Of a stretch of 64,000 nucleotides of DNA, positions 22,737-33,954 are shown piece by piece. Where the stretch lies: contig OZ018415.1 in NCBI GenBank assembly GCA_963969595.1, positions 18,042,001-18,106,000 of the forward strand, read 5' to 3'. Source of the stretch: Neckera pumila. Lineage: Eukaryota > Streptophyta > Bryopsida > Hypnales > Neckeraceae. Below the pieces are notes generated by a model that saw nothing but the letters and a program-made list of their open reading frames with translations, did not search any database and was not told where the DNA came from. How positions within the stretch are numbered: position 1 is the first letter of the stretch; each line of letters begins with the position of its first letter. The position numbers and the translations under genes were made by a program.

Positions 22737-23200
22737 CTCCTAAAGGACCAAGTAACAAATTTAGTTAGCAACGTAGTGTTTTTAGTCATCTATTTACAAT
22801 ATGAATTTTACATTTTTCTTCTTTAAAATTTTCACACAATATATGGTTGAAGAGTACTTTTAAGGTTCAACAATTTTCATAACTTTTGACTATATGGTTA
22901 AAAAGGTTTTGTATGATATGTAGTTTTTTTTGGAGTTTGGGAAGCATGGGCATCTCAAAAACAATACTTTTTAAGAAATAAAAATTGAGATTAGTTTTAT
23001 AGATTTATACTCCTTACATCTCAAAATAATACCGGTATTTCTTTTGTAAAACACTAATATTATTTTGAGACAAAGGAAGTATATATGAGGAAAGCTTTAA
23101 ATCATTCTATTGCGATTAATGAGATGAAAGTTATGAGGAATTTTGTTTGTAGGAAATTATGAAATCTCTAATCTAAAGTAAACTTTGAAGCCCTTTGATT
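22737..23200 (+). mobile_element. TTAA element, left portion only
   Basis: Begins TTTA-CTCCTAAAGGACCAAG, a degenerate TTAA end. The interior resembles the left half of A-type elements (TTTATAGATTTATA, AAAGCTTTAAATCATTCTATT, ATCTCTAATCTAAAGTAAACTTTG). The right half is missing after about 23200. Confidence 0.5.
23010..23079. mobile_element. Stowaway-like MITE nested in TTAA element (70 bp)
   Basis: TA, CTCCTTACATCTCAAAATAA ... TTATTTTGAGACAAAGGAAG, TA (TA at 23008-23009 and 23080-23081). The terminal repeats match the classic CTCCCTCCGTCTCAAAATAA Stowaway type. It splits the host element between GATTTATA and TATGAGGAAAGC. Confidence 0.75.
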
Positions 23201-23724
23201 AAAAAAATTCCTTCAAAGTTCTACAAATAGGCTTCAAAGAGGCTTCAAAGGACTTTAACTTTTCAATTCTACAAAGGGTTTCAAACCAGTTGGAACTTGT
23301 CATTTGTATTAGTATTTCGGCATTTTGGCGTCCAAATTTCTTTGTATTTGGCAACTTTTGGGACTTTTTGTTTTCGAAACCTATCATGCCGTGCTTAAGG
23401 TATAATTTAGGTTTTCAAAAATATTCAAAAATTTAAGCAATATGAATGAAAACTTTTTGCAATATTTCAAACATTTCACTTGTAATATTCCAAACATTCA
23501 GATATTCCAAAAAATACTTAATTTATGTCTGAATCTGACTTCCACGTAGGGTACTAAAACACACTTCTGCTTATAACATGGTAAAATTTATATTTACATT
23601 TAATGGTATTTTGACAAGCCCACTTTGTTGAATCATCTCTTTCAATATAGGTTATTAGTGTTGGAAGATGGTTCATTGGTTTTCAAGAAAGATGTAATAC
23701 TAATAATTGCTTTTTTCATTCATT
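23201..23724. other. AT-rich DNA, no gene seen
   Basis: Includes a motif block AGGCTTCAAAGAGGCTTC near 23231 that recurs in altered form near 24835-24858 (AGAGGCTCCAAAGAGGCTT). No coding signal. Confidence 0.45.
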
Positions 23725-23977
23725 GGTGGATGCTAGAACTACCGTAAGGATATATTTTTTCACTTCTAGATTAGAAGAACTTTGGAAGGCCCTTGTATGC
23801 TAAAAAATGAACAGAATTTTGAATTGTAAATTACGTTGGAATCACACTAAAGTCTACTTCATGATCAATATAAATACATGTATGTAATTGAAAATCATAA
23901 AAAGAGTTTGAGGTTTTCTATACACTATCTACCATCTACCATTTCCACCATTTGTGAAAATTACAACTTGTATTTAA
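23725..23977 (+). repeat. Dispersed repeat F, copy 2, occupied by a TTAA element
   Basis: Matches 9641-9938 up to GAAAATTACAACTTGTAT-TTAA. It then switches directly into the TTAA element at 23978. The continuation of repeat F is not seen on the other side. Confidence 0.65.
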
Positions 23978-24492
23978 CTCCTAAAGTTCCTTAACTATGT
24001 TTTCACCAAAAACACTCAAAAACTGTCAGTTTTATAACAAGTACCAAAATTTTGCAAAAAGAACTTTTTTTGACACATGTAACCATAGGATCTTGTAGTA
24101 TGGTAACTTGAAAGCATGTGGTAAAAATTTCAAAAATTTTCACTACGTAGATTGCAAGACTAAGCATTCAAACTCACTGAAATCATTTTTTGGCCTTGCA
24201 AAAAACAGGGAAGGTGCACTTCACAACCTCACTTTTCTTTGCAAAAATGTCCAAAATGGTGGTGTTTCTTTGCATTCTTTTTCCTAGATAAGTTGGCCAC
24301 ATGCTTGAAAAATTTCAAATCATTTGGAATTGTACAACATATAGGAAAAAAATAGTAAATAGACAGTAGTAGAGAATGATTCAAAATACAAAATTGTTAA
24401 GAATTTAATTATGGAATTCAAAAATGCCAATCCCAATGGTTGCAATGTTGTCATAAATAATCTACATCTTATAATTTTATTCTTTTCAAAAC
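23978..24492 (-). mobile_element. TTAA element, A type, half copy (A7)
   Basis: Starts CTCCTAAAGTTCCTTAACTATG after TTAA (23974-23977). It follows the A-type sequence in reverse until about AATTTTATTCTTTTCAAAA (24490). The remaining half is absent; repeat E copy 1 follows. Confidence 0.65.
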
Positions 24493-24507
24493 TTTTGATG
24501 AAATTCC

Positions 24508-24775
24508 GGGGGTCTTGGAGGGCTCCGAGTTCCCCTGCTGTCTGCTGCGTTTCCAGACTACGGGAACGCAGCAATCGCAGCTGGCTGACGTGGTCAAGCG
24601 ACTGCCACATCATTTTTTTGAAAAAAATAAAATAATTTTTTTGCTTAAAATGATATTTTGGTAAATTTTTATTTTTATTTTTTTTTGGAAAAAAAAATTT
24701 ACAACACACCCGTACCGGCGTTCACTGAATCTGGGCAGATCAAGAAACAGGCCTGAAACGGCCCTCCAAGACTCC
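24508..24775. mobile_element. Repeat/MITE E, copy 1, with conserved stem-loop
   Basis: Ends GGGGTCTTGGAGGGC and GCCCTCCAAGACTCC are inverted repeats. Inside, GCTGCGTTTCC (24544-24554) pairs with GGGAACGCAGC (24562-24572) around the loop AGACTAC. A second copy lies at 51765-52040. No target duplication could be read, so the superfamily is open. Confidence 0.55.
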
Positions 24776-25588
24776 AAAATATCATCTAATGTCAAATGAG
24801 TTCTTTGAAGCCTCTTGGTATGTACAATTGAAAGAGGCTCCAAAGAGGCTTGGAAGGAGTTTTTCCAATCAAAGGACTTCAAAGTTCAAAGAAAGGACTT
24901 CCTAAAGGTCACCTTCTTTAGAAATTATTTCAGAATAGAAGAAGTTCAATAGATATGAATGAGCAGTTATGAATCAAGAAGAAGGTATATATAGTTTCAT
25001 GATTTTTCATTCAATGGGTCCCAATCCATAGTAAGGTAGTCTACTCAAAAGGCCCCATGCTCTAATGTCACCACTATATTTCAACTTCAAAAATTCGTAA
25101 CTAATTCCACAAAAGATCCAAAAAAATATGAAACAACTTGAGTTAATGCCAATTCCATTTTTTCTTCCTACAAAAATTCACTAAAAATTGTTTCAAGGAG
25201 TTTAGCTTTTCTAAAAATACGCTTTAAAAGCAACCTACCTTAATAATGCTAAGAGTGTTACTAGACTTACTTTGTAAAAACATGTAGGGGAACCCAAAGA
25301 GTCGAGCTTATAGTTGTATGAAGAGCCTAATGCGGAGGTCCAACCAAAGGTGAATGAAAAAAAAAGATCCCCTAGTTTGTGCCATGTTAAATCTATTTCT
25401 CAATACCTCTCCTAGCTAATTTAGGGCCTTTGATTTTAAAAATGAACTCAAAATTTGCAAATTTTTTCACTCATTGCAGATAAAAAGTTCTTGAGTTTTT
25501 CCCAGGGGTAAAAAATGGGGCAAAGCAGCCTCCACATTACGCTCATCATACAACTACTATAAGCTCAACGAGTCAGGGAGGGACGCCT
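24776..25588. other. AT-rich DNA, no gene seen
   Basis: No supported gene or element end in the stretch. Confidence 0.45.
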
Positions 25589-25591
25589 AAG

Positions 25592-25852
25592 AGCATCCCC
25601 ACCAATTTGTTCTCTATCCCTAAACTTGAAGTCTCAAAGCAGTCAACCTTGACTTTATACAGATGAGACCTCGCCAGTTCTCTATATGAGCCTCTGGATA
25701 GAGAATTCTATGAGAATTTTACAGAATTTTCTATAATTTACGGATACAGATTTTTGAAAAGTTTGGTGCGGTGAACTTTCTGTATCCCTGTCTCCATCTC
25801 AGGTCCTCTTCCCTAAATTTTTACGGAAACGGAACTCCCGGTGGGAATGCTC
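25592..25852 (+). mobile_element. PIF/Harbinger-like MITE, tandem copy 1 (261 bp)
   Basis: TAA (25589-25591), GAGCATCCCCACC ... GGTGGGAATGCTC, TAA (25853-25855). TAA duplication and GAGCATC ends fit PIF/Harbinger MITEs. It directly abuts copy 2, sharing one TAA. Confidence 0.75.
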
Positions 25853-25855
25853 TAA

Positions 25856-26118
25856 GAGCATCCCCACCAATCTGTTCTCTATCCCTAAACTTGAAGTCTC
25901 AAAGCAGTCAACCTTGACTTTATGCAGATGAGACCTCGCGAGTTCTCTAAATGAGCCTCTGGATACAGAATTCGGTGAGAGTTTTACAGAATTCTGTATA
26001 ACTTACGGATATAGGATTTAGAAAAAGGTTGGTGCGATGAGATTTCTGTATCCCTGTCTGCATCTCAGGTCCTCTTCCCTATACTTTTAGGGAAACGGAA
26101 CTCCCGGTGGGAATGCTC
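25856..26118 (+). mobile_element. PIF/Harbinger-like MITE, tandem copy 2 (263 bp)
   Basis: Same orientation and family as the preceding copy, bounded by TAA at 25853-25855 and 26119-26121. The two differ at scattered positions, so they did not arise by very recent duplication. Confidence 0.75.
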
Positions 26119-26121
26119 TAA

Positions 26122-26955
26122 GAAACTTGGGGTTGGAATTCGGTAAGAACTGAAGGCTGAGGCTGACCTGATCGAGGCTGACTCTGAGGCTGACTAGACC
26201 TGAGGCTGACGCATGAGAAGCATGAAGACGAATCTGACTGTGTGAGGTTGGGGTTGCGGAGCTTCAGTCGTCGTCAAAGACTGGATCGGGACTACTGCAG
26301 CCACGACAAGGTGGAAAGGATCGGAGTTACTAGGCGATGGACAAGTAAGGGTGCGATTTGAAAAAACGCTGTCACCTCGCAGCAGCGACGACGCCCGGCC
26401 AACTACGTCAGGATGTTGGCTTGATCTAGAGATCGAATTTGGGACCCAGTAGTTATCACCGAGCAATTCGTGCATGGACCTGCGTAAGCTCAGGGATCGA
26501 TCACTGGAGAGAGATATCTCACGTGGTTGCGGTGGAGACTGGGTAGCGACGTACGATAACGCTGAAGGATCGATCGATACCAAGAACTTTTGGATCGATC
26601 GGAGACCTGTTGCAATTTGGGGTGCGAAGCTTGGCATGGGCTGTGGACGGTGCATGTAAGCTGGACGGGGTGTTAATTAATTCATGAGCAAGGCTTGGGA
26701 ATGGGGAGGAGAAGAGCATTGATTTGCCTATAGGCAACAAGGACTGAAGCAAGCCGAGCGTGATCGATCAACTCAAAAAAGATTTGGGAGCCTTGAGGCG
26801 GCGCGGCAACAGTCGGAGCCTTGCAGAGCTAGCTCATGCATATCTTGGCTTCTTGCTTCAATCGTCGTTTGAGGGCTCTTCAATTTTACTGATCCGGGGA
26901 TTAGAGTGGTCAAGACAATTTGTTAAAGCTAGGAATGACTGATAATTAATCTAGA
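26122..26955. other. GC-rich island without a recognised gene
   Basis: Clearly richer in G and C than its surroundings, with several GATCGATC motifs and a degenerate run of GAGGCTGA near 26155-26210. It could be a gene relic, a noncoding transcript or promoter DNA. Nothing in it is diagnostic. Confidence 0.35.
26194..26655 (-). CDS. Uncertain 153-aa ORF in GC-rich island
   Basis: Starts at a true ATG (26655) and runs 153 codons to a stop, the longest unexplained ATG-initiated frame in the window. The product is Ser-, Pro- and Leu-rich, with no domain, signal peptide or membrane segment I can name. One stretch reads SLRRSMHELLGDNYWVPNS. Higher GC makes chance open frames longer, so this may not be coding. 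Confidence 0.2.
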   Translation of the reverse strand: MHRPQPMPSFAPQIATGLRSIQKFLVSIDPSALSYVATQSPPQPREISLSSDRSLSLRRSMHELLGDNYWVPNSISRSSQHPDVVGRASSLLRGDSVFSNRTLTCPSPSNSDPFHLVVAAVVPIQSLTTTEAPQPQPHTVRFVFMLLMRQPQV

Positions 26956-26959
26956 TTAT

Positions 26960-27880
26960 CCTCTAAAGGGCCAAGGCCTTTCTTCTGCCAAAAAACACTC
27001 AAAACTGCAATTTCTGCTAGCAAAGATTAAAAAACTTAACAACCAATTTCGATTGCACATCTAACCGTAGGATCTTACACCTAACTAGAATGAGAATGTG
27101 TGGAATTTTTTTTAGAATTTTGGACCCCATAGATTGTAAGATATTTGCGTTTAAAGTGAAATAAACAAGTTTTCAGCACATTGCGAGACTAGGTTATTTT
27201 GACTTTTAACCTTCTAAACTTTAATTTTTTGCACTCTAGAAGTGTGAGCTTTAAATCCTTATGGTAAAGAATTGAGATGAGAGTTTAGGAAAAAAAAGTT
27301 TAAAAAGTTTAAAAAGTTAATTTCATTCTTTAAAGTTTTTTTAAGTAGAAGTAGGTATGCAATAGAAGGAAAATCTAAGTTATTAATATCTCTAAGATGG
27401 AATTCAAATTAATAACCGCAATGGTGAGATTGTTCTAGCAAAAAACAACAACAATGTGGAATTTTTTTTGTGAAAAATTAAAAAAATTGCATTTAGAAAT
27501 GAATCCTACAAGTTATTTTTTCAAGCAGATGCTCTTATTGCTTGAAAAACAAGATTGTCCATAATTTTCTCATAACAAATCCAAATGGAATGAATCAAAG
27601 CTTTCTATATAAAAAAAATATAATCTATGAGTAGATTTTTTATTTTATTTTTAAATGGATATTTTTAAATTTTCTTTTTGTTGCCCCCTCTCCTTTGTTT
27701 TCAGCTTTTTTAGATATAACTCTTGTTCCTGGGCACCAATTGAAAAAAATTATATTCCCTTGAAGCTAATCAATTTTTCTATTTGAAAAAAAAATTCAAA
27801 AAATCAAGACAAAAGTTTAGCCAATATGTACTTGCTTGAAATCCCATTTGTCCCTCAAAGGGACAATAGTCCTTTAGGAA
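26960..27880 (+). mobile_element. TTAA element, B type, copy B1 (921 bp)
   Basis: Left flank TTAT (26956-26959, one change from TTAA) then CCTCTAAAGGGCCAAGGCC; right end AGTCCTTTAGGA then ATTAA (TTAA 27881-27884). Related to the A type at the ends (CCAAAAAACACTCAAAACTG) but with a different interior. No protein. Confidence 0.7.
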
Positions 27881-27974
27881 TTAATTGGCGGGGGGTTGAT
27901 GAAGAAATTAATCATGTTTAATTAGAAAAATATTTGAATTTGAAACTTAAACATGGAAGCTTGAGTATTACTTA

Positions 27975-28634
27975 GAGCATCTTCAATACTATGCCAGTAA
28001 GTAGGCACTACAACGGTATATGCTATTAACTTTGTGTTCATATCTCCTTTTTTTTAACTATGTCTCTTTCCATTGCACGCATTTCAATCTGACAACAATA
28101 CCTGAAACCCTAAACAACTCTGCAACAACATGGGAATTGCTTACACAACGGTGGGAGGTGAAAGAACTCTTCTTCACTAGCAAAGTTCTTTCATTTTCAC
28201 AGCCTTTCACTATAAGAAACCCAAGTTTTTATGTGTCTAAGTTGACAGATTTTAGGTGACCAATCTAATGTGACAACGCATGTTTTTATGTCAAAAATGA
28301 CGTGCAATGTAACATCATGAAGTTACGTTGGACATTATTGTTGACATAAAAACATGGATTGTCACATTGAATGTCACCTAAAATCTATCATCTAAAACAC
28401 GGGTTTCTTATAGTGTTTGAGACTTTATCATTGACCAAGGAGACCAAGTAGTGCCAAGGAGCTTGCATGGCATAGCAAAAGACCAATTCTTGCCATGCAA
28501 GAGCCAAGAAGTGTCGCGCTTGGGAAGGTAAAGTGGAAAATACCTTTAGCATTGGTGTGAGATTCCATTGCTATTTTGGGACCCATGCAAAACTTATTGT
28601 TGTTGTGCCTCTTTACATGCGGCATTGAAGATGC
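27975..28634. mobile_element. PIF/Harbinger-like MITE carrying a nested CACTA MITE
   Basis: TTA (27972-27974), GAGCATCTTCAATACTATGCC ... GGCATTGAAGATGC, TTA (28635-28637). Without the insert at 28208-28415 the element would be about 450 bp. Terminal repeats agree except for two bases at the tip. Confidence 0.6.
28208..28415. mobile_element. CACTA MITE (208 bp)
   Basis: TTT (28205-28207), CACTATAAGAAACCC ... GGGTTTCTTATAGTG, TTT (28416-28418). CACTA termini and a 3-bp duplication are diagnostic of the EnSpm/CACTA superfamily. The interior repeats AAAACATG/CATGTTTT and GTCACATT motifs in inverted order, so it can fold back. Confidence 0.85.
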
Positions 28635-28637
28635 TTA

Positions 28638-30193
28638 TAGAGGCCAAGATAAGCACACTAGTGTTTAAATGATCGCCTCAAATTCAAAATTCCAGCACAC
28701 TAATTAGACTCTTAAGACCCATTTGGAGACTCCAAAACTTCAAACTAACCACAAATTTGAACTTCATAGATTACAGAGTAATGATGGAGTATTTGGAGAT
28801 TTAGGGAGAATTTTGGTGGTTTTTAGGGGCATTTGGAAGATTTTTTAGGTTTCAGTTTCTATGTTGGCCTCAAATTCCAACACACTAAGGTGGAAGCACC
28901 CAAAACTGTCAAGATAAGGAATTCAGCATACTTGAAGGCACCATTTCAAAAACATAATATTTTTGTGATAAAGGCGAGAGAAAATGATGAACTTTAAAAA
29001 TTAAAAAAATTCGGACTTGACATGTATTTTCTATGAATTTTCAAAGTTGCAATCCCCTAGACCACTGGAACCGTCTTGTAGGTGGACCTAAATCTGAATT
29101 CTGACAAATTCAACACTTATCCAATCACAGTGAAGAGAGGAGAAAACTTTACAATGCATGTCAAAGACCATTCAATGCAAGTTTAAGGACGGTTAATATC
29201 CATCTAGGAACAAAGATTAGGTACAAAGACGTTATTGGGTGTCTCTACCTTAACTTAGATCTAATTGAAGCTTCCAAAATTCAAACTTAACTTCAATCTT
29301 GACTTCCATGAATTAGGGAGTAACCATGGAGTGTCTTGGTGCGAGTTTGGGATGAGTTTGGGTGTGTTTGGGATGGTTTAGAGGACCCTATCTTGCAGAA
29401 ATGGGGCCCTAGTCGGAAACAGACCAAGTTGTGGGCTCTTGTAGTCAGTTTTTAATGTACTCTAACACTTACAATTTGACCCCAGGCCGCTTGTATTTTC
29501 CTATTCTTGCAGTAAAGGTAACCCTTGATTTGTGTCAAAAAACAGAGAAAAGAAAAGAAAAAGGGTTGGCATCAGTCATCATGCCAAATGTTGCTGCCTT
29601 GAACAATCACCAACTGAAGGTAAGGTAATGTAAACTCTTCAATAGGACAAGGACTCCTTGACAACTGAAGGGAGGGACTTCAATTCAAGTGCCCTCATCA
29701 TCAGTGCAAGGCTTTTGTGAGCTTGACGTGCGGATCATATTCACTGTGCAGAAATAAGGGAAGGGAAGCTTTGCGAGCAGCCGACTTAGTTGCACACAAT
29801 TGTTGAAAGTGCCTAAACTACTTAATCTTTCTGAAGCCACTTTGTTGTTGTCTGCAAAAAACTCATGGCACAAGCTTTCAACAATTTGCATACTGAACAA
29901 TTAAGATGTGCAAGCTGAAGAGAGACTCAGGACTGCGCAAGCTTGGTGATCACCGAAAGGTGATCACATGTTAGCATTGATTAATTAAGCAGGCTAACAA
30001 GCAACATGCTCACTCCAAAATTTACTAGTGTAACACAGGACAGTTGAAACTATCTCGCAAGCTGATTTTGCAAGCCATAGATCTATGTAAGTCATTGAAT
30101 TACAATCTTCATCCAGTTGCTTGCTTCTTCTTTATTTATCACTAGCCTTCATTAACCCTTTGTAGAATCAAAATTGTTTATCAAATAAAACAG
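28638..30193. other. Intergenic DNA, no gene seen
   Basis: Single-copy-looking, moderately AT-rich. A doubled palindrome GGTGATCACC-GAAA-GGTGATCACA lies at 29945-29968. No supported coding region. Confidence 0.45.
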
Positions 30194-30205
30194 CATTGAG
30201 AAGAT

Positions 30206-30332
30206 TTCTTCTGTTTTTTTAAACAAATGAAATTGAATTTCATTGCAAAAGGCAAAATACAAAGCCCACCAGCCACAAGTGGCCTGACAGGGACTCGGAC
30301 CAAGACAGACAGGACCGGACACAAACGACCAA
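30206..30332 (-). mobile_element. Short retroposon, 3' end of a LINE or SINE
   Basis: Flanked by identical 12-bp direct repeats CATTGAGAAGAT at 30194-30205 and 30333-30344. On the minus strand it runs from TTGGTCGTTTGTGTCC to ATTCAATTTCATTTG, then an A-rich tail (seen as GTTTTTTT on plus). Target duplication plus A tail is the mark of target-primed reverse transcription. The short body suggests a 5'-truncated copy. Confidence 0.7.
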
Positions 30333-30344
30333 CATTGAGAAGAT

Positions 30345-30683
30345 GTTTCAATCTCCTGTTGGTTGAAAGAACATCCCAATGTTTCAATACTGGGTTAACT
30401 TTGCAATAGAATACTATTTACTATGTAGTTAAAAGTGTCAGGCATACATATGGACATATATATTGACTGAACTGGGGAGCCAAAAGAACTCAGCAATGTC
30501 AAAAGCTAGATGATCAATCACAGAAATTGCATAATTTCCACAATAACAGATGATGGTACATTGGAAAGAGAAATGCAGTAACCCAGCATGCCACCTTGAG
30601 CAATCTTCTGGAGAGTACCAATGCTTTCAGCCCAAACTAAGTTATTCAGAGTCCATAAGGTGGGTGGCTCAGAAAGCAACCCT
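30345..30683. other. Intergenic DNA, no gene seen
   Basis: The last 30 bases before the TTAA (CATAAGGTGGGTGGCTC... from 30655) resemble the left flank of the C2 element at about 48901-48930. Confidence 0.45.
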
Positions 30684-30687
30684 TTAA

Positions 30688-31599
30688 CCCCTAAATCCCC
30701 AAGGCATTTTCTGGCTTCAAAACCACTGAAAACTGTCATTTCTGCTGCAATCATTCCCTAAACCAAAAAATAATTTTTTTTTTAAGTCTAACGATAGGAT
30801 CTTGTACTTCACTTGTCTTAGATCATGTGGTAAAAATTTCATGAAGTTTGACTACAAGGATTCGAAGATATTAGCATTTGAAGTTGGAAAAAGAATTTTT
30901 TTTTGCACTATGGCCTACAATTTCAGATGACTTTGATGGCCATTTATGGAATTTTTTTTGCACTATAAACCATAAAGTCAAATTTTTTTATGTTTGAACA
31001 TTTGAGTTGAGAGTCACGTCAAATTTTTTTAGAATGTCAAAACTTGATTTTCACATATAAATTTTTTTTAAGTAGAAGTAGGTCCAAAATTGAACTTAAT
31101 ACTAAATCGTTAATAGCTCTTAGGTGGAATGAAAATACCATAATCCCAAATGGCGGGATTGTTCTTGCAAACAAACTTAACATTTTCAAAAAAATTTGAA
31201 AATTGCATTCAAAAATGAATTCTATAAGTTGTTGTTTTTTAAGATGCTTAGACTGCCCAAAAAATAAGATTGTCCATAATTTTCTTGTTCTGAGTCCAAA
31301 TAGAATGAATCAAAGCTTCAAATGTAGACAAAAACATGATGTTTGAAGATTTTTGTTTTTATTTTTTAAATTGAATTTTTTAAAGTTTTTTTTTCCTGCC
31401 CGGCAAACTGCATTTTAGACTTTAGGTGGCATAACTTTTGCTCCTGGGCACCAATTGAAAAAAAAAGTACATTTTTAGAAAGCTAATGTGATTCCCTATA
31501 TTTAAAAAAGAATTTCAAGAAATCAAGTCAAAATTTCAGGTCACACAAGATTGCCCGAAATCCCAAGTGTCCCTCGAGGGGACTTTGGGGATTTAGAGG
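30688..31599 (+). mobile_element. TTAA element, B type, copy B2 (912 bp)
   Basis: TTAA at 30684-30687 and 31600-31603. Left end CCCCTAAATCCCCAAGG, right end GGGGATTTAGAGG. The interior shares blocks with B1 and with 1-589. Confidence 0.75.
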
Positions 31600-31603
31600 T
31601 TAA

Positions 31604-31960
31604 AGGCTGTTGGGCCATTTTATTGGGTTGCAAATGCCCGAAAATATTTTCCCTTATTTTTCACTTGAAGAAAAATTGATGAAAAATCTAATACAAGTGG
31701 TTTTATATTTTGGGGAGCATGTATTAATTACTTATGAACTTCCACAGAATTCTGCAGTTGGCACCTATTCTTGACTCAAAGGCCTTACAAAACCCACACA
31801 TGCACAGTCTGAAAAAAGATATGGCTTGACCAAAAACAAATACTCCCACATTCAAAAAGTAATACACAAGGTTTAGATGCGACCTTTATTAAACTTAAAC
31901 GGGTCCTACATTCGTTTAACATTTGTAAGAAGGCAATTGGGCAATCAATTTTCATTTAAA
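31604..31960 (+). repeat. Dispersed repeat G, copy 3
   Basis: Follows the TTAA of B2 with AGGCTGTTGGGCCATTTT, a TTTTTCACTTGAAGAAAAATTG block, and ATTAATTACTTATGAACTTCC. It is collinear with 49966-50160. Clear similarity ends near 31780. Confidence 0.45.
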
Positions 31961-31968
31961 ATAATTAA

Positions 31969-32895
31969 CCCCTCAAGTTCCTTGACTATGTTCTCACCAA
32001 AAATGCTCCAAAACTGCCATTTCTAGTGCAAGTACCAAATTTTAGAAAAATACAATTTTTGGACACATATAACCATAGGATCTTGTAGTATTTTGGTTTG
32101 GGAATGTGTGGAAAATATTTCAGAAATTTCCATTGGATAGATTGGAAGATATTAGCGTTTGAAGTGGCAAAAGTCCTTTTTCTGGCCTTGCAAAAAACCA
32201 AGCAGCTGCACTTCACAAGGTCAGATTATTATGAAACAAAATTCTAAAATGGTTGTGCTTCTTTGGATTCATTCTTCAGAGCAAGTTGGCTCCATGCTTG
32301 AAAATTTTCAGATTATTTGGAATTGTACAACATATAGGAAAAAATTAGTAAGTAGAAAGAAGTAGAGAATGGTTCAAAACACTAAATTGTTAAGAAGTTA
32401 ATTATGGAATTGAAAAATGCCAATCCCAATGGTTGCAATGTTGTAATAAACACTCTACATCCTAATGTTTTATTTTTTTTGAAAAATATTAAAAATTGAG
32501 TGAAATAAACGACTTTAAAGTTTATTTTAGAATAGACAATCCATAATTGCCCGCAACCTAAAAATCCTTGTAACTTTTGACTCATTGATCAAAATGGAAC
32601 GATTCAAAGCTTTCTAGGTACATATAAATCTAATAAACCAATTTCAAATTTTTATTTTTGAATAAAGTGGTTTTTTCTAATCTGCCCGGACTGCCCGATT
32701 ATAAAAAAAAAGTAACATACTAGGCCATAACTTTTGACTTGTATTTCCAAATGTCATGAAATTTGGTGCATATGAAAGATATTCCTCATCCCCATCTTCT
32801 ATAAAAATTTCAGCCCAAAATATGCAAATCTCCAGTCACACGTACTTGCCCAAAATTTCTATGTTGCCAAAAAATGCATGTTGGTCCATTAGGGG
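31969..32895 (-). mobile_element. TTAA element, A type, copy A4 (927 bp)
   Basis: TTAA at 31965-31968 and 32896-32899. Left end CCCCTCAAGTTCCTTGACTA, right end TGTTGGTCCATTAGGGG, so inverted relative to A1-A3. Very similar to A5 (39919-40840) over the whole length. Confidence 0.8.
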
Positions 32896-32899
32896 TTAA

Positions 32900-33550
32900 G
32901 TGACACACCTTGACTTTGAAATGGACCTCCTTGGCTCTTATTCCATCTAGTGGCGAAGTATGAAGCCATATATGACAAGGCTTAATTATATTCTCACATT
33001 GTTGGCAATCCATTTTAGAATCACTTACTTCCCATTTCAGAGCTCTCTACAGGGCTTTTTGAAGAAGAGGGTCAATTTTTGAGTCACCTAGCTTATATGT
33101 TCCAAACTGCCACTGTACCTAAAATAGCGAGTAATTGTAGTTTCACAATTAAGAGCATCCTCAATGGAAACGGTATATTGACATGGTAACAGTAAAGAGG
33201 GTTGGAAACAACTAAAAAAAGGTGTCCCAATTCAATGTGACCTCTATCAAGCTCGCACAATAGTTTTTTGCTTTTTTGCACAACTCAGCAAATGGGCCAA
33301 CAAGTGTGGTCCAAAGGAATCATATTAATAACAACCAAATTTGTAGCTCCGCCAACCATTCATCCATCTCTGGCTCTAATACTAGCAATTGTGAATAGTA
33401 TTCACAAGTAGGACATCATGCGCTTTAGAATTCTAAGCAACATGAAAGGGTTGAGATATCGTGGCTAGGGTCTACCTTGGTAAAAAAGTGTCCACATGAG
33501 CATGTCCATAATGTATTCATACAGTGCTCCTACACTAGGACAAGGTTGAA
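32900..33550. other. Repeat G-like tail and unassigned DNA
   Basis: GAGCTCTCTACAGGGCTTTTTGAAGAAGA near 33039 matches the tail of repeat G. A GAGCATCCTCAATGG string after TTAA at about 33148 looks like a PIF/Harbinger-type left end, but no right end was found. No gene. Confidence 0.4.
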
Positions 33551-33554
33551 GATG

Positions 33555-33950
33555 AAAATTGGGTGTGGAAATGATTCCTATATATTATTTTTTCAAGAAG
33601 ATTCCCTAATTGCTTGCAACACAAGGTACTTCATAATTTTCACATCACTTATCCAAATGGAAAGAATCAAATATTTTTAGAAAGACATAAATATATTCTA
33701 TAAGAAAAAAATAAATGTGAAAAACAAATGTTGACTTTACGTGGCGGTTTTTAGTAGTCCAGAGTCAAATGTTTTGAGCATAATTTTTTCTCCCAAGTAC
33801 CAAATGAAAAAAAAGAGCCATATGCCCATAAATATAGTACATCCTCCAACCTTCAAAGAAGGGTTTAAAAAATTGTAGTAAAATTTGACATCATAAAAAT
33901 GTGCCCAAAATCCTAAGAAAAAACATTTCAAGACTTTACACCTTTAGGGA
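33555..33950 (+). mobile_element. TTAA element, B type, right half
   Basis: Ends ACACCTTTAGGGA-TTAA (33951-33954). The body follows the right half of B1/B2 (TTTTCTCCCAAGTACCAAATG, compare TGCTCCTGGGCACCAATTG). The left end is lost. Confidence 0.5.
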
Positions 33951-33954
33951 TTAA

